From contig OZ234494.1 of assembly GCA_965153455.1 (NCBI GenBank), positions 18,104,001 to 18,168,000 on the forward strand: a stretch of 64,000 nucleotides of DNA, written 5' to 3'. This document shows positions 1-14,430 of the stretch, one piece after another (the first letter of the stretch is position 1; each line of letters opens with the position of its first letter). Both the position numbers and the translations under genes were made by a program. The notes below the pieces were generated by a model. It was not told where the DNA came from and searched no databases. It was given only the letters and a program-made list of their open reading frames with translations. Source of the stretch: Sphagnum compactum (lineage: Eukaryota; Bryophyta; Sphagnopsida; Sphagnales).

Positions 1-1195
1 AAGTAAGTACTATGGCTTGCATCACACATGGAAACATGGGGAGCAGAATGTGTTGTCTCTTCTTCTATAACATGAATTGCGAATTTGTGTGGAAAAACTC
101 AAAGAGAGGAAGATGAGTGATATTGAGGAGGGTTGAGAATTCAAACTTAGTTGAAGAGGAGGAAGTAAGGAGTAGGATGATGGAGAAAATTTGACTTACT
201 AGATAATGATGGAAAAAACCAAAGTTGAGGCTAAGGGGAAGGGGTGGCCATTAGCTTCCTTGTTGCTCAAACCCAAAAAGGGTGTTGTCACCATTGCCCA
301 CAAGGAAGAAGAAGTTATTGTTGCCAAGGGTTCACCAATTTACAACATATGTTACAACCAATTATTTCTTTCAATGTCATTTGATGTTGTAGTCAAAACT
401 GTTCAAATAACTTCTACTCCCAAATTCTAATTGGAATCTTCTCTGGCATTGTTTAGGGACAACCATATGAAAAATTAAAATTTAAAAAAATTACAAAAAA
501 TAGCACACAAAAGACTACAAAAGACCGCCCATACACTAGCTCCTCAAAATTTGGTCACTGGAATAAACTTTGATAAATTTGTGGGAACTAATTGAAAACC
601 AATGAAATTTGATGGAAGGAATCATTTAGACTTTATTTATTTATTTAGTTGAGTGTTGTTAATTCTTTGTTCATAGAATCCCATATCATTGCATGTCTTT
701 TCCCACAAAGGAGCATGTCTTGTGCAATCTTATTGGTTTTTCTAAAAACATTCATAGAAGTTTGCATTTGAATTTTAAGATTTTAAATTCATGAAAATTA
801 GCTTTGGATTTGATTTTGTGGTTGGGGATTTCAATTTGGAGTGAAGTGGAAATGCATATGGGTTGTCTGGAAATAACAACTTGCATGACATAACTTATGT
901 TTAAGTGAAAGTTAGCATGAGGATCAAGTGTTTAGCAAGTTGACATATCATGTTATATATCTAATATCATAAATTTGTATGAAAGGACTTTGCACCATGT
1001 CCATGATTTTTACATAACCAAATTCGATGGGATTGCCTTTGGATTCATTCATAGCCATTGGTTTTATCTTTTGTTCATGTTGCCTTGAAGTTTTGTATAG
1101 TTTTTCGCTAGACATCTGGTTGTTGTACTCGTACATATCTTTCATTTAGTTTTTTGTGGCACTATGATAATACTTTCTCACAAGATAGATTCATT
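1..1195. other. AT-rich stretch without a supported gene
   Basis: I see no gene that I can support here. The only reading frame of note (206-430, plus, 74 codons) begins in lysine-rich sequence and matches no family I know. It has no convincing promoter or splice context. The segment is AT-rich with scattered short A and T runs and ends at the left terminus of a small transposon. Confidence 0.5.
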
Positions 1196-1349
1196 CATTA
1201 CAACAAAAGGTGTCCCTGTACGCCAAGTGATTTCACTGGATTTTGAATGAATTCACTGGTTGTAGTGAACAGGGACCAGTGAAGAAACAGTGAATTCACT
1301 GGTCTAGTGAACGGGGACTAGTGAACTGCACCCACATTTTGTAGTAGTG
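1196..1349 (+). mobile_element. 154-bp CACTA-type MITE, copy 1
   Basis: The left end reads CATTACAACAAAAGGTGTCC (CACTA with one change). The right end, read on minus, is CACTACTACAAAATGTGGGT. Both are typical of the CACTA (En/Spm) superfamily, and the element is flanked by the direct 3-bp repeat ATT (1193-1195 and 1350-1352), the target-site length expected for that superfamily. The inside holds repeated GTGAATTCACTGG and GGGGAC/GGGACC motifs and no coding capacity, so it is non-autonomous. A second copy of almost the same length lies at 51101-51255. Confidence 0.75.
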
Positions 1350-4300
1350 ATTGGATCATTTCATTCTAGTTCCCTAAGTAAGGCTAGACATAGAGTCATC
1401 ATAACAACTATATAGTGTTAAAGATATTATTGTGCAAAGGCAAAAATGCACAAATTCTCCAAATATTTGCCTCCACAATGACATTAACCTCACTTTGTAA
1501 GCTATATATCATTCATGTAACTCCATGTTTTAACCTTCAAATTCCAAACATGACCAAACCAATCTTCACACATAGAAAACATGCCTTCAAAGCATGAAAG
1601 TTTAAACTTCATGGAAAACAAAGATGGTTGTTTTATTGCAACTCTTTCGGGAACTTGTGATATTCACAATTGAATGAACTCCTTTCTACATGTACATGCA
1701 AGTAGCTTGTTACTATGATTTACGATGAAGGTGATGATATGACATTTTGCATGAGTGACATTCACAACATCATGACACACTCATTGTTTGTGTTACATTC
1801 AAAGTGTTGTTGTGGAATATTCTTTATGTAAACTCATGGGCATATTTTTTATGTATGTAGAACGGTTAAAAAACTAAATATTGTGTGATACATGTTTTGT
1901 GCAACTAAAAAGGCCCATAATCTTCAAATTTGTGAATACAAATGCTCATAAGTATAAATTAGGAACTCTTTTAATTAAGGATTTTATCATCTTCCAAATT
2001 CATATGTTGAAAGAAAATGTATCATCCTAAATTTATTCTAGACTTGAATAATGTGGTTATCATCAACCCTTCCAAAAATAAAGATAACATAACTTATCAC
2101 AACATTTTCAATGAAATAATTATATTTTATAAATAAGTTTTAAATATACATCATATGAAAAAAGATAATCCAAATAAACCTTTTGCACTATGAGTTGGAT
2201 ATAAGGTAGGAGTTTCTATTGTTGCTCCCAAAGTCACATTAATAACCTCATGGCAAGTTATTTTGATCTTGATGTCAATCTTCAAATCAACTATACATGT
2301 ATGGATGTTAATGAATTTGTTTTTGCTCAATAGCCTAACAACTTGTTTGTTCATTTGAAACCTAGTGAACTTCATAATATTACAAACTAGATGTGGATTT
2401 TTTGTAGGAGTTAAACAAAACTTAAAACATTTTCTAAAACACACCAACCTAGTCTCAATATCAATGCCCAATATCAATTTGGTATGTTGCATAAGGTGAA
2501 AATAGTTCTCCAAACAAATCACTAAACATATAATTCTATCACATGGAAGAAATGGAAAAATAACATCCTTCCTAAAATAAAATAAAGCATTATTCTTGTT
2601 AGACCAATTGGAGCACATAACTTATACCTCTTGTTTTTTTTAAAACAACAAAGGATGTGATGTGCTTGGGCAACTTATGAATATTGGCACCTTTATTCAC
2701 ATAGATTCTGATTTCCCATGTTGGTTTCCCAAGGGGAAGGGACCTTTAATTCAATTTGTTGGTGAGTTTCACTTAAAATCAAGGTTTTTTTCCCAAATTC
2801 TTCAAATGGGTCCACTCGTGAGGGTTTCCAACATTAATTAGCATTAAGTGGCGATTGCCCTAGGTGGGTTGTAGCATTTTTACAAAAGTGTTGTATGTGA
2901 CAACTTAGGAAGTGATTAGTCTAAATGTGGCTGATTTGATTACTTTTAATTCGAAAAATGGTGAGAAACCCCTTATAAATTAAAACAAATTCATGTGTTT
3001 TTTTCATTTCTAAAAAAAATTCATCAAATTGCAAAATTTTGCCACAAAAAAAAAATACTTAGAATAAAATGTTTTGCCTTTTTCACCCCTTTTCATCTAG
3101 AATATTTATTTGAAATGAAGTTTGTGATTTTAATGTTAAGGAGTAATCATCAATTTTTTTACTATTCTTATACATATGGACATATGTATGTATGTATTCA
3201 ATTGTGTTGTATTGGTTCTTAATACCATTTAGTTTTGACTTTTGAGTGGGAGATTAGGTAAATGAATTTGTGGAATATACTAAATGTGGTTGGTTTTCTT
3301 TTGAAGTAATGTTCAACCCTATTTAAGCAATTTAGGCGTGTTTATATTAACAAATTAAAAACAAATTAATATATATATCTGTGGACATTTGTTGTGTTTC
3401 AAAGGTATATATAAATTTTGAATTAAAAAACTATTAACTATTTTAAGATGGCCAAAATATGGGGGGAGAACAACAAAAGGGAAAGGAAGGGGTTAATTCA
3501 AGGAAAGGATTTGAAAAACATTATAAAAAAAAGAGATTTCATGACAAGAAGGATGAGAAAGAAGATGATTTCAAGAATGAAAATTTCAAATTGATGAAAC
3601 AATGTTCATGGATGAAATTGATCATATAGATCATGTAATTAATTGTGGATGAAACTCATCACATTGATGAACCTAATTGGATGACTCTTTCAGTACAATT
3701 GAATTATATATTGCATGGATAAATTTATATTCATGGATGAAATTCACTACATGTGGAATAAGTCACATGAAATAATGTATTTTGCATAATATATGAAAAT
3801 AATTTGATTATGGAAGAAATTGTTTGTGTGGATCAAATTGAACACTTACACACACTTAATGTATGGATGAAGATTACATCACATGGATGAAATTATGTTT
3901 GTAAATTGTTTTTTAGATGGATGGAATCATCAATTTGGAAGAAATGTGTTCATATGGATGAAAGATAGTTGGACCAACCTATAATTAGTTGGGGTGATTA
4001 CACAAAGTGTATAAATGCATGTAACAAGGCATTTTTTTCTTAGATGCCATAAATAATTAAAAATAGGAGTTTCCAAACCATTTTTAATATGGTATGGAAA
4101 TATTAATAACTTTTAAGGCACCAAAATTAAGGAAATATGCGAAGTCATTTTCAACATGATTTTTGTGGAATATGTTTAGGTTTATTCAGAAATCTTATAT
4201 CCTAGCTAGGATATTTAGGAGGATTATTAACTAGTTACTTTTGGAAATAATGATTATTTTTCCCTAAACATAGGCATCTATTTTTTTTTGCATCTTTGGC

Positions 4301-7300
4301 CCTTTCAAAATACATTACAATGATGTATTATTAAAGACTTCCTATTTGCCCTTTTTGTTCCAACTTAGAATGCTTTTAGCCATTGATGAAATGAACCTAA
4401 TGAATGCAAATGATCTTGTATCAATGAAATTAACAACATGGATGAATTTGATCTCATAGATAAGTTGGTGACAATATGGATACGGGTAAAGATGAACAAC
4501 ATCCACTTGATCAATATCATTTGCGTGATCAATTTTCAACAACATTTGCATGATTAATTTCATCCACATGTTTCAATTTCTATCATCTATTTAATATCAT
4601 GTATGTTATCATTTTCATCCATGTAATGAAGTTTCAACATATGATCCAATTCATGTCCATGTATTTGATATAATCATTCATGTAAGCAAATTCATAAAAA
4701 TTGTATTGTTTCATTCATGCAATCCATTTGATTCATTATAATCCATGTCACTTATTTTCTTTCTATATTACAATGATGCTATCCATGTCATAAATTTTAT
4801 GCTATAAATTTTTCATCCATTTTTAATTTATGCAATTCGTCATTTTCATTCTTATGATCTAATGTCACGTGCATATTGTGAGTTTAATTTCATGCATAAT
4901 GCCATCAATTTTCATTCATGTTAAACAATTTCATTTGTCATCAATTTTGTTTAATATTTATGTTTAGTGTAATTGTAAGCAAAACTAATTGAATGACCCC
5001 AAAAAAAGTTCAAATAGTGTTTCATTTGTGTTTGGATTATAAAATGTTTGTTGAAGATTTGCAACAATAGATAAATTCAAAATAAATAGGGGAATCTTGT
5101 ATTCCAAGCCAAACACAAGAAAATTGTGTAAATAGATATTCATGGAATTAAAGTTAAATGGTATTTTTGGGTGTATTCCATAATGAAAAAAATTCTTGTC
5201 CAATTATTGGGCATTTGTGTTTTTTAAATGGAATTTTTGAAATGGCTCATGGAGGGGTGAAAGCACATTAGGATGGAACAAAAACAACACATCATGAAAA
5301 TTCATAAATACAAGGGAATTTTTGCCAGTTTTAGATATATGTTGAGGGAAAATGGATGTCAAAGAGACATTGATGGACATTCATAATAAATTAGTTTGAG
5401 AAACTTTAATATATATATATTTTTATTGATTTATCAAAAAAAATGCGCCAAATGTTATAATCACAGAAAATAAAGGACTTCCTATGAACTCACCTTCTTT
5501 AGGTGAAAAAATGGTTGAAACCAAAAGAGAAAACACATTTGATTCAATCTTATGTTGCATTCATATATTAATTATATACACACAAATTGTTTTTGGCTAT
5601 AAATACATCTTGTGATGCATTTGATGAATCCATTTGGTGCATTTCAACAATTATGTTGACAATTTTGTAATACCTATAAAAACCTCGTATGAATCAGACC
5701 TCAAAAGAAATTCCATGATTTTTTTACCGTGTGTTTTAATGCCTAAAGTCATTGTTGATATTAATCACATTTCATCATTTACACACATAAATTGGAATGA
5801 ACTATAATTAGAAATTTGAAAATTGTTAAAATGGACTCTATGATGTCATTTTATATTCAACCTAATGTGCTTCCACCCAAAGATATGAAGAAAGTTGTTG
5901 GGATTAATAAATGACAAAAAAATGAATCTTTAGAATACATTATTGCTTTATTTATATCCTTGATGATGATTCCATGTGTTGTAAGAAATGCAAATAACAA
6001 GTTGCAATTTTATCCATTTCACAAAATACCATTTGTTTTTGGGTGAATGGAAAGGTTTCACCTCTCATTATGTGTATAATTGAACTAATTACTTTTCATT
6101 TGAAAACTCTCTAGCTTCCCACCACAAATTGAGGAAAAAAATGTTATGTGTAGAAGAATTCACATTTTCATTAAGAAAATCTAACTTTGAATTTGGCCAT
6201 TATTGCAATTGTAATGAACATAAAATCATACATGAAATAATGATATGTGATACTTCAAATTTTGACTTGATTTGAAATATATGAAAAATTTATTCAAAAT
6301 GAATCCCAAATATCATTTCAAATATTATGTTAAATTCATGAACCAAAAAACAATAATAATTGACACTAAACATATGTACATCCAAAGTTGATATTATAAA
6401 TACACACGTTCTAAACATGTGACCTGATAATGATGTATCAACACCAATAATGAAACTAATGTTCCAATCGACAAATATTGAACTTGCAAATGTAAAAAAT
6501 TGTACAAATATCATGAACCCCATCCACAAAAAAGGTATTTTTCAAACTAAACATGTTATCAAAACATTAGATTTAATAGATTTTGATGGCATAGACATAA
6601 ATCAATACAAAAAATGTATACCACATTCCAAAAAAAACATAATTAATATTATTTGTCTTGTAATCATCACACCACAATGATCAATGAATACATAACAACT
6701 CAATCCTAATAACATGCATGTTTTCCACTTTATTTCCTTTTGGAATTGGTGTGATTGAAATGAATAACAAATCCATCAAAGTATCAATTCAAACCCATGT
6801 GAAACACTTGATGAATTTAGATGAAAATATTAAGTTTCAAAAAATCATTTAATTTAATTTATTGTATTTAACATAATACAATTAAGCAAATATATTTTGG
6901 AACTAAATGAATAGTATCAAGATTGTTAAACATGAATGAAAAAAAACTTTTTATGAAATACAAATTGCAAATTTTAATGACATCATTGCTAACTCACAAA
7001 ACATGCATTGCAAAAAAATATTTTTATTGTATTCTAATATTAAAAATTTCTTTTAATATGTCATGGATTTTGGAAATAGTCATGTCACACAAAGACACCA
7101 AATTTTTTGTGTGATAAATTCTAGAACACCTTTTCACTCTAAATCCCACATTTGTTCATCATATTTGTTAGTAGTTTTAAACAAACAAGACATAAATTTC
7201 AACTTATTCTATAACACAAACATGTTGACCAAATATGATCGATGTAAATAAGTAGAGATGAATTTAAAAGCTCAAATTGCATTTGTACACATTATTGTCA

Positions 7301-9053
7301 ATGTTATCTTCAAATACATGTTATAGGTGAAAAACACAAAACATTTATTTGACAACAATGTTGGTAGGCTCAATCACATAAAAACTTGCTATGGATGTTA
7401 TCATGAAACTACAAAAAATGGAATCTTACATATCCACACATTATTAAGGTGCGGACAAGATAAAGTATAAAACTAAATTATCTTGGTAATCTACTTGTCA
7501 AGTTAAAAACAAATAACATCAAAATTTACTATAAAATGAATATATATTCAATTTTTCTAATGAATGATGAAAAACAAGATACTTCTCCACTATTACGCAT
7601 TAATTTTCAAATTTCACATTATAAAAGTAGGTCAATAGTAGGGGATTTCTAAATGCAAGTAGCTTTTGAAGTCTAACTTTTGTAGCGTAACATGTGTTTC
7701 CAATATGTGTCAAATATGTTCTAACATGGAAAAAATACAATTGTTTTTCAATTCCTCTTTTGAATATACAATGATATTTGTATCTTAAGTTGGAACATAT
7801 TTATTTTATTTTATTTTTATAATGAATAAATAATTATGAACACCATATTGTCAATTCAATTTCAAAAGTACTTGTTTTTTAACTTTTATTATTCAAAAGT
7901 TTTCAAATCTTGTAATCAATGTATATTAAATTCAATGCAAATAAATGATTTCATAATGAAACTTAAATATATATTGAATATATTTTCTTGTATTCATGTC
8001 AAACATTGTTTCGTTTAAAAAATCACCTTTAGTTCATCAAATTTTTATACATATTTTACCATGCTTTCATTCATTATGGTTTAATGATTCCCCAAATCCC
8101 AACAAACTCATAAAAAAATTGCATAAACATTGTATATGATGAAAATATTTGAAACACATGATTAATTACTTAAATGATATCATTACACAAAACATCAACC
8201 ACTATAGATCGTGTCCAACAATGACTTTGATAGATGAAAAATTGATGAAAATCTTGATCACATTCATCCATGCGCTAGAAGGCTCTTCAATACTCATGAT
8301 GACAAAAAAATTCCTAAACAATTCCAAAACGATATCTATAATTTAATGAGTATATATGTAATCAAACATGTACGTAATTCATTGACATGCTATAAAACAA
8401 ATGTAGATGTATCAAGAAAATTATGTAAGTATGGCTTCCTTTGACCTTTAATAAATGACAATGAAAATGAACTATTACACATTAAAAAAACCAACAAGTG
8501 GTTAAATAATGCAAATACATGTCCATATTGTTGACCTCAAGATGTGATCATGAATCAAAATTAATAGTACATTTTAACAAATATAATAAATCACTAATTT
8601 ATTATATCACAAATTACATCACAAAGAGACCAATTCACAATTCACACATGGATTCTTTGTTGCAAATTGCAGTAAAAATTTAAAACAATGAATGAAAACA
8701 CAAATTATCATTTCAATTAAATTTTAAAAAATTGAAATCTATTTATACATTATTTGAGTATAATCAAAATCCAACAAAAAATTAACCATTAAAATAATCA
8801 ATTACTTGTTGAACTTACCAAATCACTTAATTGATTATGATTTCAGTTACATACCTTAGCAAGTAAAAACAAGGTAATAGGAACCACCTTGCGTGTAACT
8901 AATCCTTTTTTAACATGTTTATAATTCTCACAATCAAAGATAATGTTGAAAATTTATGTTGTATTTTGTACCATGCCTTTTCTAATATATCAATCTAACA
9001 TTTGGATACATTTGAAAGTAATCTAGTAAATATAAAATACCACTGTGTTTTAA
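1350..9053. other. AT-rich gene-free region
   Basis: About 7.7 kb of AT-rich DNA with no gene I can support. The longest open frame is on minus at 2151-2618 (155 codons, cysteine- and lysine-rich). It matches no family I recognise, though its length is somewhat unexpected in such AT-rich DNA. All other frames are under 90 codons. A motif array at 3590-4950 is listed separately. Confidence 0.5.
3590..4950. repeat. Strand-asymmetric ATGGATGAAATT motif array
   Basis: Degenerate copies of a motif like CATGGATGAAATT recur on the plus strand from about 3590 to 3970, for example near 3615, 3739 and 3880. From about 4550 to 4950 the same motif appears mainly as its reverse complement (AATTTCATCCATG, TTTTCATCCATG). 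In between, 4380-4500 still has plus-oriented copies. The two arms could pair imperfectly. This may be an old foldback element or a decayed minisatellite that has been inverted. Confidence 0.4.
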
Positions 9054-9791
9054 GGGTGAATGCATGATATAGTGGTTCAAAAACGACAGAAAATACACTC
9101 CCTATAATTCCATACAAGATTCTTTAAAATGATTCAAATGGATATGGTTACTTTAAAAAAATTAGTATTCTAATATTTGAATAATACATGTTCAATCACC
9201 TACAAACCTTCCCAAATCTATGTGAAAACCAATGTTTAATGTAGTTAATGTCATTTTTTGATTTGGAAGTTCTAAAAGAAAAACCCATAAAGTTCAAAGG
9301 AATAATGCCCCATCTAAAAATTTCACATTTTTGGGACAAAAAAATTGAAAAACAAACAAAAATTGTAACTCATATGGACTTATGAAAATATGGTCAAATT
9401 TTAACCATTCAAAAGTCCCTAATTATTAAACTGTTAAGGTTTTCAAAGAAAAGATTCTTCATATGAGTTTATCATCTTGTATTACATTATATATTGAGTC
9501 CCAATAACAAATTTGAAATGTGAATCAATATAAATTTTTCCATTTTGTGATGTTCCAATTAGACAACCAATCCATATTTTTTTGATTTCAAAAGTCCATT
9601 ACTGCCAACAATATTTTTTTTATCAATAAATAACCACCCAATTCTTTTCATAATGAAGTTGGTAGTTTAGATCCAAGTCCCAATTAGTAAATCTAAGGAT
9701 ATATTAATCATCACAAGCATTTGAATAAAGGGCACCCAAGGAAAAAACACAATTTCATCACAAAAGTGAACCACCTAGCTTGCGTTTACCC
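9054..9791. mobile_element. Terminal-inverted-repeat element, copy A (~740 bp)
   Basis: The left end GGGTGAATGCATGATATAGT is matched, imperfectly and in inverted orientation, by the right end ending GCGTTTACCC. TTAA flanks both ends (9050-9053 and 9792-9795). The interior is homologous to the element at 30060-30813: both share a block around GTAACTCATA(T/A)GGACTTATGAA followed by GTCAAATTTTAACCATT, and later TCAAAAGTCCATTA. No transposase frame is visible, so it is non-autonomous. TTAA flanks would suit a piggyBac-like origin, but the second copy does not show them, so the superfamily is left open. Confidence 0.55.
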
Positions 9792-9795
9792 TTAA

Positions 9796-12700
9796 AGCCT
9801 ATAACCAATTTTGTGCTTGAATAACAATATGACATAGTGTAACATTATTTAAGCACAATTGTTCAACGTTGTTTCAAAAAAAATTGACCAATCATGTGTT
9901 GTCACATATCAAGTCATGACTAGTCACAATTGACTCAAGAGGTGTTGGTGGCTTGTACTACCCTATTTTTACATTAGTACCAAAATGGGCATATGAATAA
10001 TAACACAACTAGAATGTCCATAACAAAAACAATAATGACACTGACAACAATTATGAAACATTTATTATCAATTGACAAAACCTCATCAAATCTACAATAT
10101 ATCATACATAATTTTAAGGTCAACCACCAATAAAAACCTAATACTTTTGACTCTCTATGTTCATATGAATTATGTAATAAGTTAAGATAAAACCAACAAC
10201 ATCTGTTGTCATAGATTTCACAACAAACACCCACAATCCAACACCCATAGCCTTTATGAATATAAAATACCAAAAATATCAATTTAAAAAAGTTATGCAA
10301 TACGTACCATCACAAAATAATGACTTAAAAAACTATACTTGAAAAATTTGCATTCGATTTATGACATGGTGTATAATTTTTGATATAAAACAAAATCTTA
10401 TTAAATCTTGGGAAATGACACTAGGTAATTTGTATCCAACATTTTCCAATTAAAAAAATACATCTTGCACAAATGCATAATCTAAAAACATGTTAAAATA
10501 ATTTACATGTTTCATTCAAAAATTTCCTTGAAAATACAACAAATAATCAATTGTTGCAATATGTAGGAGGTGTTGTAGATACTAATAGAACACAAATAAT
10601 TAAAGTTGTCCAAGATTATTTTTTGAAATGAGAAGTCAACAAACTAAACTTTGTGTTACAATATACATTTTAAATGCCATTTTATTAATGAATGGAACAA
10701 CAATCCATTCTTTATTGGGATTGTTGATTAATAGATGCACCATTATAAGCAAATCCAACTTAGTCATAAACATATGGCACAATGTTCAGTTCATCATGAT
10801 TATTGACAAAATATCAATGGTATGTTGCATTTTGCTTAGTCCATTTAAATCTACAAAAATTAAAATCTAACCTTTTACCATATTTTGGAGGAACTTTCAA
10901 CATAGTGTTCATGGGAGATGTTTTATAATTTTCACCAATCATTGACATGCCATTATATATAGCAAACATCTATCCAATTTTTGCATTCACAAAAATTTAA
11001 AAAGCTATAAGTAAAAACCTTTGAGAAAATTACATTAAATAATGTTACCTTTATAGAAAAATGAAACAAAACAAAGACATTCAATATGCAATTATTTTAA
11101 AAAACCTTTGAATAATAAAATTATAAATTCAAATTTGACTTATTGAAAACATGTTTCCTTTGTAATTTAAATGCTAACTTATTTTATGATCCATGGATAA
11201 CATCAACCTTCATAGTTCCTTATGACAAATTACTAAACACCATCAATATAAATTACATGATTGATGGGTCTAATCATGTGATAAGGAGTTGTTGGTGTGT
11301 TCTTGAATGGCTTATTATGACAATGTAAAAACATTGTGTTTAAACATCGTTCAAATTTTTTGTACACTATTTCGTTATGTTTTCTAAACATAAAATCATT
11401 GATTATGAACTTTAAATTGTGCTAAGATGTATTCTACATTTATTCGATTACTTTCAAACTTATTTAAATACTAGATTGATATATCAAAAAGGTGGATGTA
11501 CATATACAATATATAATTTAGTTTTTGAGATTTAGAAACATGTTAAATAAACATTGATTATGGTAACGTCGGCTCCTTGTAACACAATTGGACCTATAAA
11601 TCCATTCAAATACATCAAAACAAAAATGTTACAACTAACATATACAAAACAATCCAATATATAATGATATAAAATACATTATAAGGCAAACAATGTTCAT
11701 AATAAAAAAACAATCCAACATCTTTCTTCAAACCTTACCAAAGAATGAAAATAATTGTAATAAAGAAATTAAACTAGGAATTGTCAAAAGAAGCATTGAC
11801 TATTTCAAAAATATATCCCTCAGAAATGTCAAATGTTTAGGTATAGAAAGAGGTTGCAATGCATCTTTCCCTCAATATTTTGGTCAATTTTAATGAATTC
11901 ATAGTTTAAAAATATGTAAGTTTACAAGACATAATACTTAAGAGCCTTCCTAAAAATGTCATACCAATAGTACCCATTTTAAAGAGTTTTCAATATCATT
12001 GTGCCACTTACAAAATTCAAACACTTTCAAAACATTCACAATTAATAGATATCAACACTCACTTGCCCCAAATTTTCATCTCATAGATTTGAAAATGCAA
12101 AGAAAAACATTTGACCACTTAATCATAATCCTTTGTCAACCACCTAATAATGTGCTACTTAATATACACAACATATACATAATGTTATCACATTTAAGTT
12201 CCATAAAAGGTCTCATAATCTTATTAGATATTACTATCCAAGGCATGCAAAATTCATTTTAAAAAAGAAATCATTACAAATGATGACACCTATTTCAAAA
12301 CATAATATAACCAAAGACAAACACAGACATTACCCATTGAAATCCTTTAAAAAAAAAACGATAATTTGATTATGATAGATTATGATTCAAATTTTGACAT
12401 CATTGATGATAATGATATCAATTATTAGCACAAAGAACTGCAATTAATTAAAAATAATTAAAACATCTTTCTCAATCCAAATGGATGGTTGAAGGGCCAA
12501 CATTTGATAGACATGATGCAAATGTTATATGTTCAAAAACTACAATCATTAGGTTACCAATAACACATATATAATAATAGGAACCTTACATAGATGTTTA
12601 AATAATTGTCTTCAACATGTTTCATAAACAAAAATCATTAAATATTAGTCAAAATACATGCTTTCATTCCTAGGATGCATTACACAATATACAATTCAAA

Positions 12701-13737
12701 CACACTAAGGATTAAAAGATTACCATATGACATTATACAATTACCAACTAACACAATTAATGTTGAACATTTACTATATACATGTATGCAAATGTCGTGC
12801 CAGTGACATAGGCTTCATCTTGTGGGGTTTTCACAATAACTTATGTGATTGATATAATATTCGAACTCAACATAGAACAATCTTTTTATAATGTGAATAA
12901 CAACATAAACAATAAAAGTATAACTCCATTCCTCAAACACCCATCACAATAGCCCACCATTCCTCCTATCAATTTAAAACACTTTTCATACATTGATCAT
13001 CATTGGTAATGTGAAGGAATGCACAACCCAATATAGATAGATGCTTAGAATGTCCCAACACTAGGGACCTAAAAATAAAGGGATTAAAATATGTTTGGTG
13101 AGATTTGTTATCTTGTAACAAAGATTATTACATTAATTAAAAATTAACTAATTTTTTTTGCAACAATTAAAAAAACTTGAAATTTCATATATGGGGAAAT
13201 TAGATTGGGTAGGTACCCATCAATTTTCATAAGATCCAAAAGTTAATGCATATGAATCATACCATCCAAAGGGGTGCAATTAATACGCCCATTGATCAAT
13301 GTAAGTGAGAAAAATTCATTCATAAAAATTTGTTCATCCAACTAAATCTTTCAAGGGAGGACAAGTTTGTATCGCTCCCTTCAAGTTGAACACAAGAGAA
13401 AAGCAACATGGAAAATTGGATGAAAACAAACACAATTGATCTCAACTCTCAGACAATTTACTTGAATTATTTCCACTAGGTTTGCCTTCTATATTTTTTC
13501 TTTTTTTGACGCATTATCGTGAGGGAGACAAAGATTCTCTGCATTGGGAGTAAGGTTTTTTTTTTTCTAATTTTGTGATATAAATAATTTGGCAAAACTA
13601 TCCCAAAAAAATAGCAAAAATAGTCAAATTTTTAACTAGCAATTTATATATTTATATTTTCCAAGAATTTCCCATTTGTTCTGTTTAAAAAAATGACAAA
13701 ATTATATAAAAAAACTGTTCATGTTGGGAGGAGTATG
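9796..13737. other. AT-rich gene-free region
   Basis: About 3.9 kb of AT-rich DNA. Open frames here are short (the longest is 108 codons, minus, 9974-10300). They look like chance frames: codon composition follows base composition, and none has a family match, splice context or promoter. No internal repeat stood out on reading. Confidence 0.5.
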
Positions 13738-13760
13738 TATATATATATATATATATATAT
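13738..13760. repeat. (TA)n microsatellite
   Basis: An uninterrupted TA dinucleotide run of about 23 bp just before the GC-richer island that starts near 14 kb. Confidence 0.9.
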
Positions 13761-14010
13761 TTCCAAAAAAATATTTTAATTAAATTTTTGGCATTGATAT
13801 TTTGTTCTCAAAGATCCTTTCAAAAATCCAAGTGTTCATTTGCAGCTGTGGTACGTGAAATGCACAGTTGTTAGAATGAGTCAGCACCAGCACATTTGTT
13901 AGGACGAGTCAGCAGCACATGTTGTTCGGATCAGCGTTGGGAAGTTACTTGACCCTTTTTTGGGATTTGAAAAATTCAATTTTAAATGTTGTTTTTTTAC
14001 TTACAGCACT

Positions 14011-14026
14011 AAACCCTAAACCCTAA
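14011..14026 (+). promoter_or_regulatory. Telo-box pair (AAACCCTAAACCCTAA)
   Basis: Two joined plant telomere-type units, AAACCCTAAACCCTAA. In plants such short interstitial motifs are common in promoters and 5' leaders of growth-related genes. This one is about 1.1 kb upstream of the acidic-protein gene start. A similar double unit occurs near 39284, so a function here is only inferred. Confidence 0.4.
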
Positions 14027-14029
14027 TAC

Positions 14030-14430
14030 CCTCTGGTTCTGGACGCTTGCAGAAAATTCCCAAATCAAAGAACCGTCAGTTCTGGTGAAATTTTGGTTTC
14101 CTTCCCCATCAAAGAAACCTCCGGTTCCAGTTATTTCAGGGCCCTTGAAAGAACCGATGGTTGTCACTAAACAACCGGCAAAGAGACCCACGGTTTCATA
14201 GCCGGCTATTTGGCCGGTTCTTAGATGTGTCGAGAACCTCGGTTATGAATCAGAAACTGGTTCTTTTGATGTTTGAGAACCGTGGGGGCATATCTATATA
14301 TTTGTGGGATAACCGCCATGATAACCTTCAGTCCATTGGTGCCCCAATTTCTAATAACCGCCCCCCACATCCAGCACATATACTAGGACCCAGTCAGCAA
14401 AAGGAAAAGTAACGTTTTTCATTTTGAAAG
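14030..14430. repeat. GAACCG/CGGTT-rich segment
   Basis: Motifs of the type GAACCG, CCGGTTC and AACCGCC recur on both strands, for example near 14070, 14152, 14208, 14236, 14277 and 14311. The same vocabulary fills 57540-57915 and 62850-63070, so this is probably a dispersed repeat family or a shared promoter-type sequence. Short frames through it have no coding signature. Confidence 0.4.

Noticed and set aside
206-430. 74-codon plus-strand frame
   Set aside because: No recognised family, no signal or domain, and only ordinary length for chance in this DNA.
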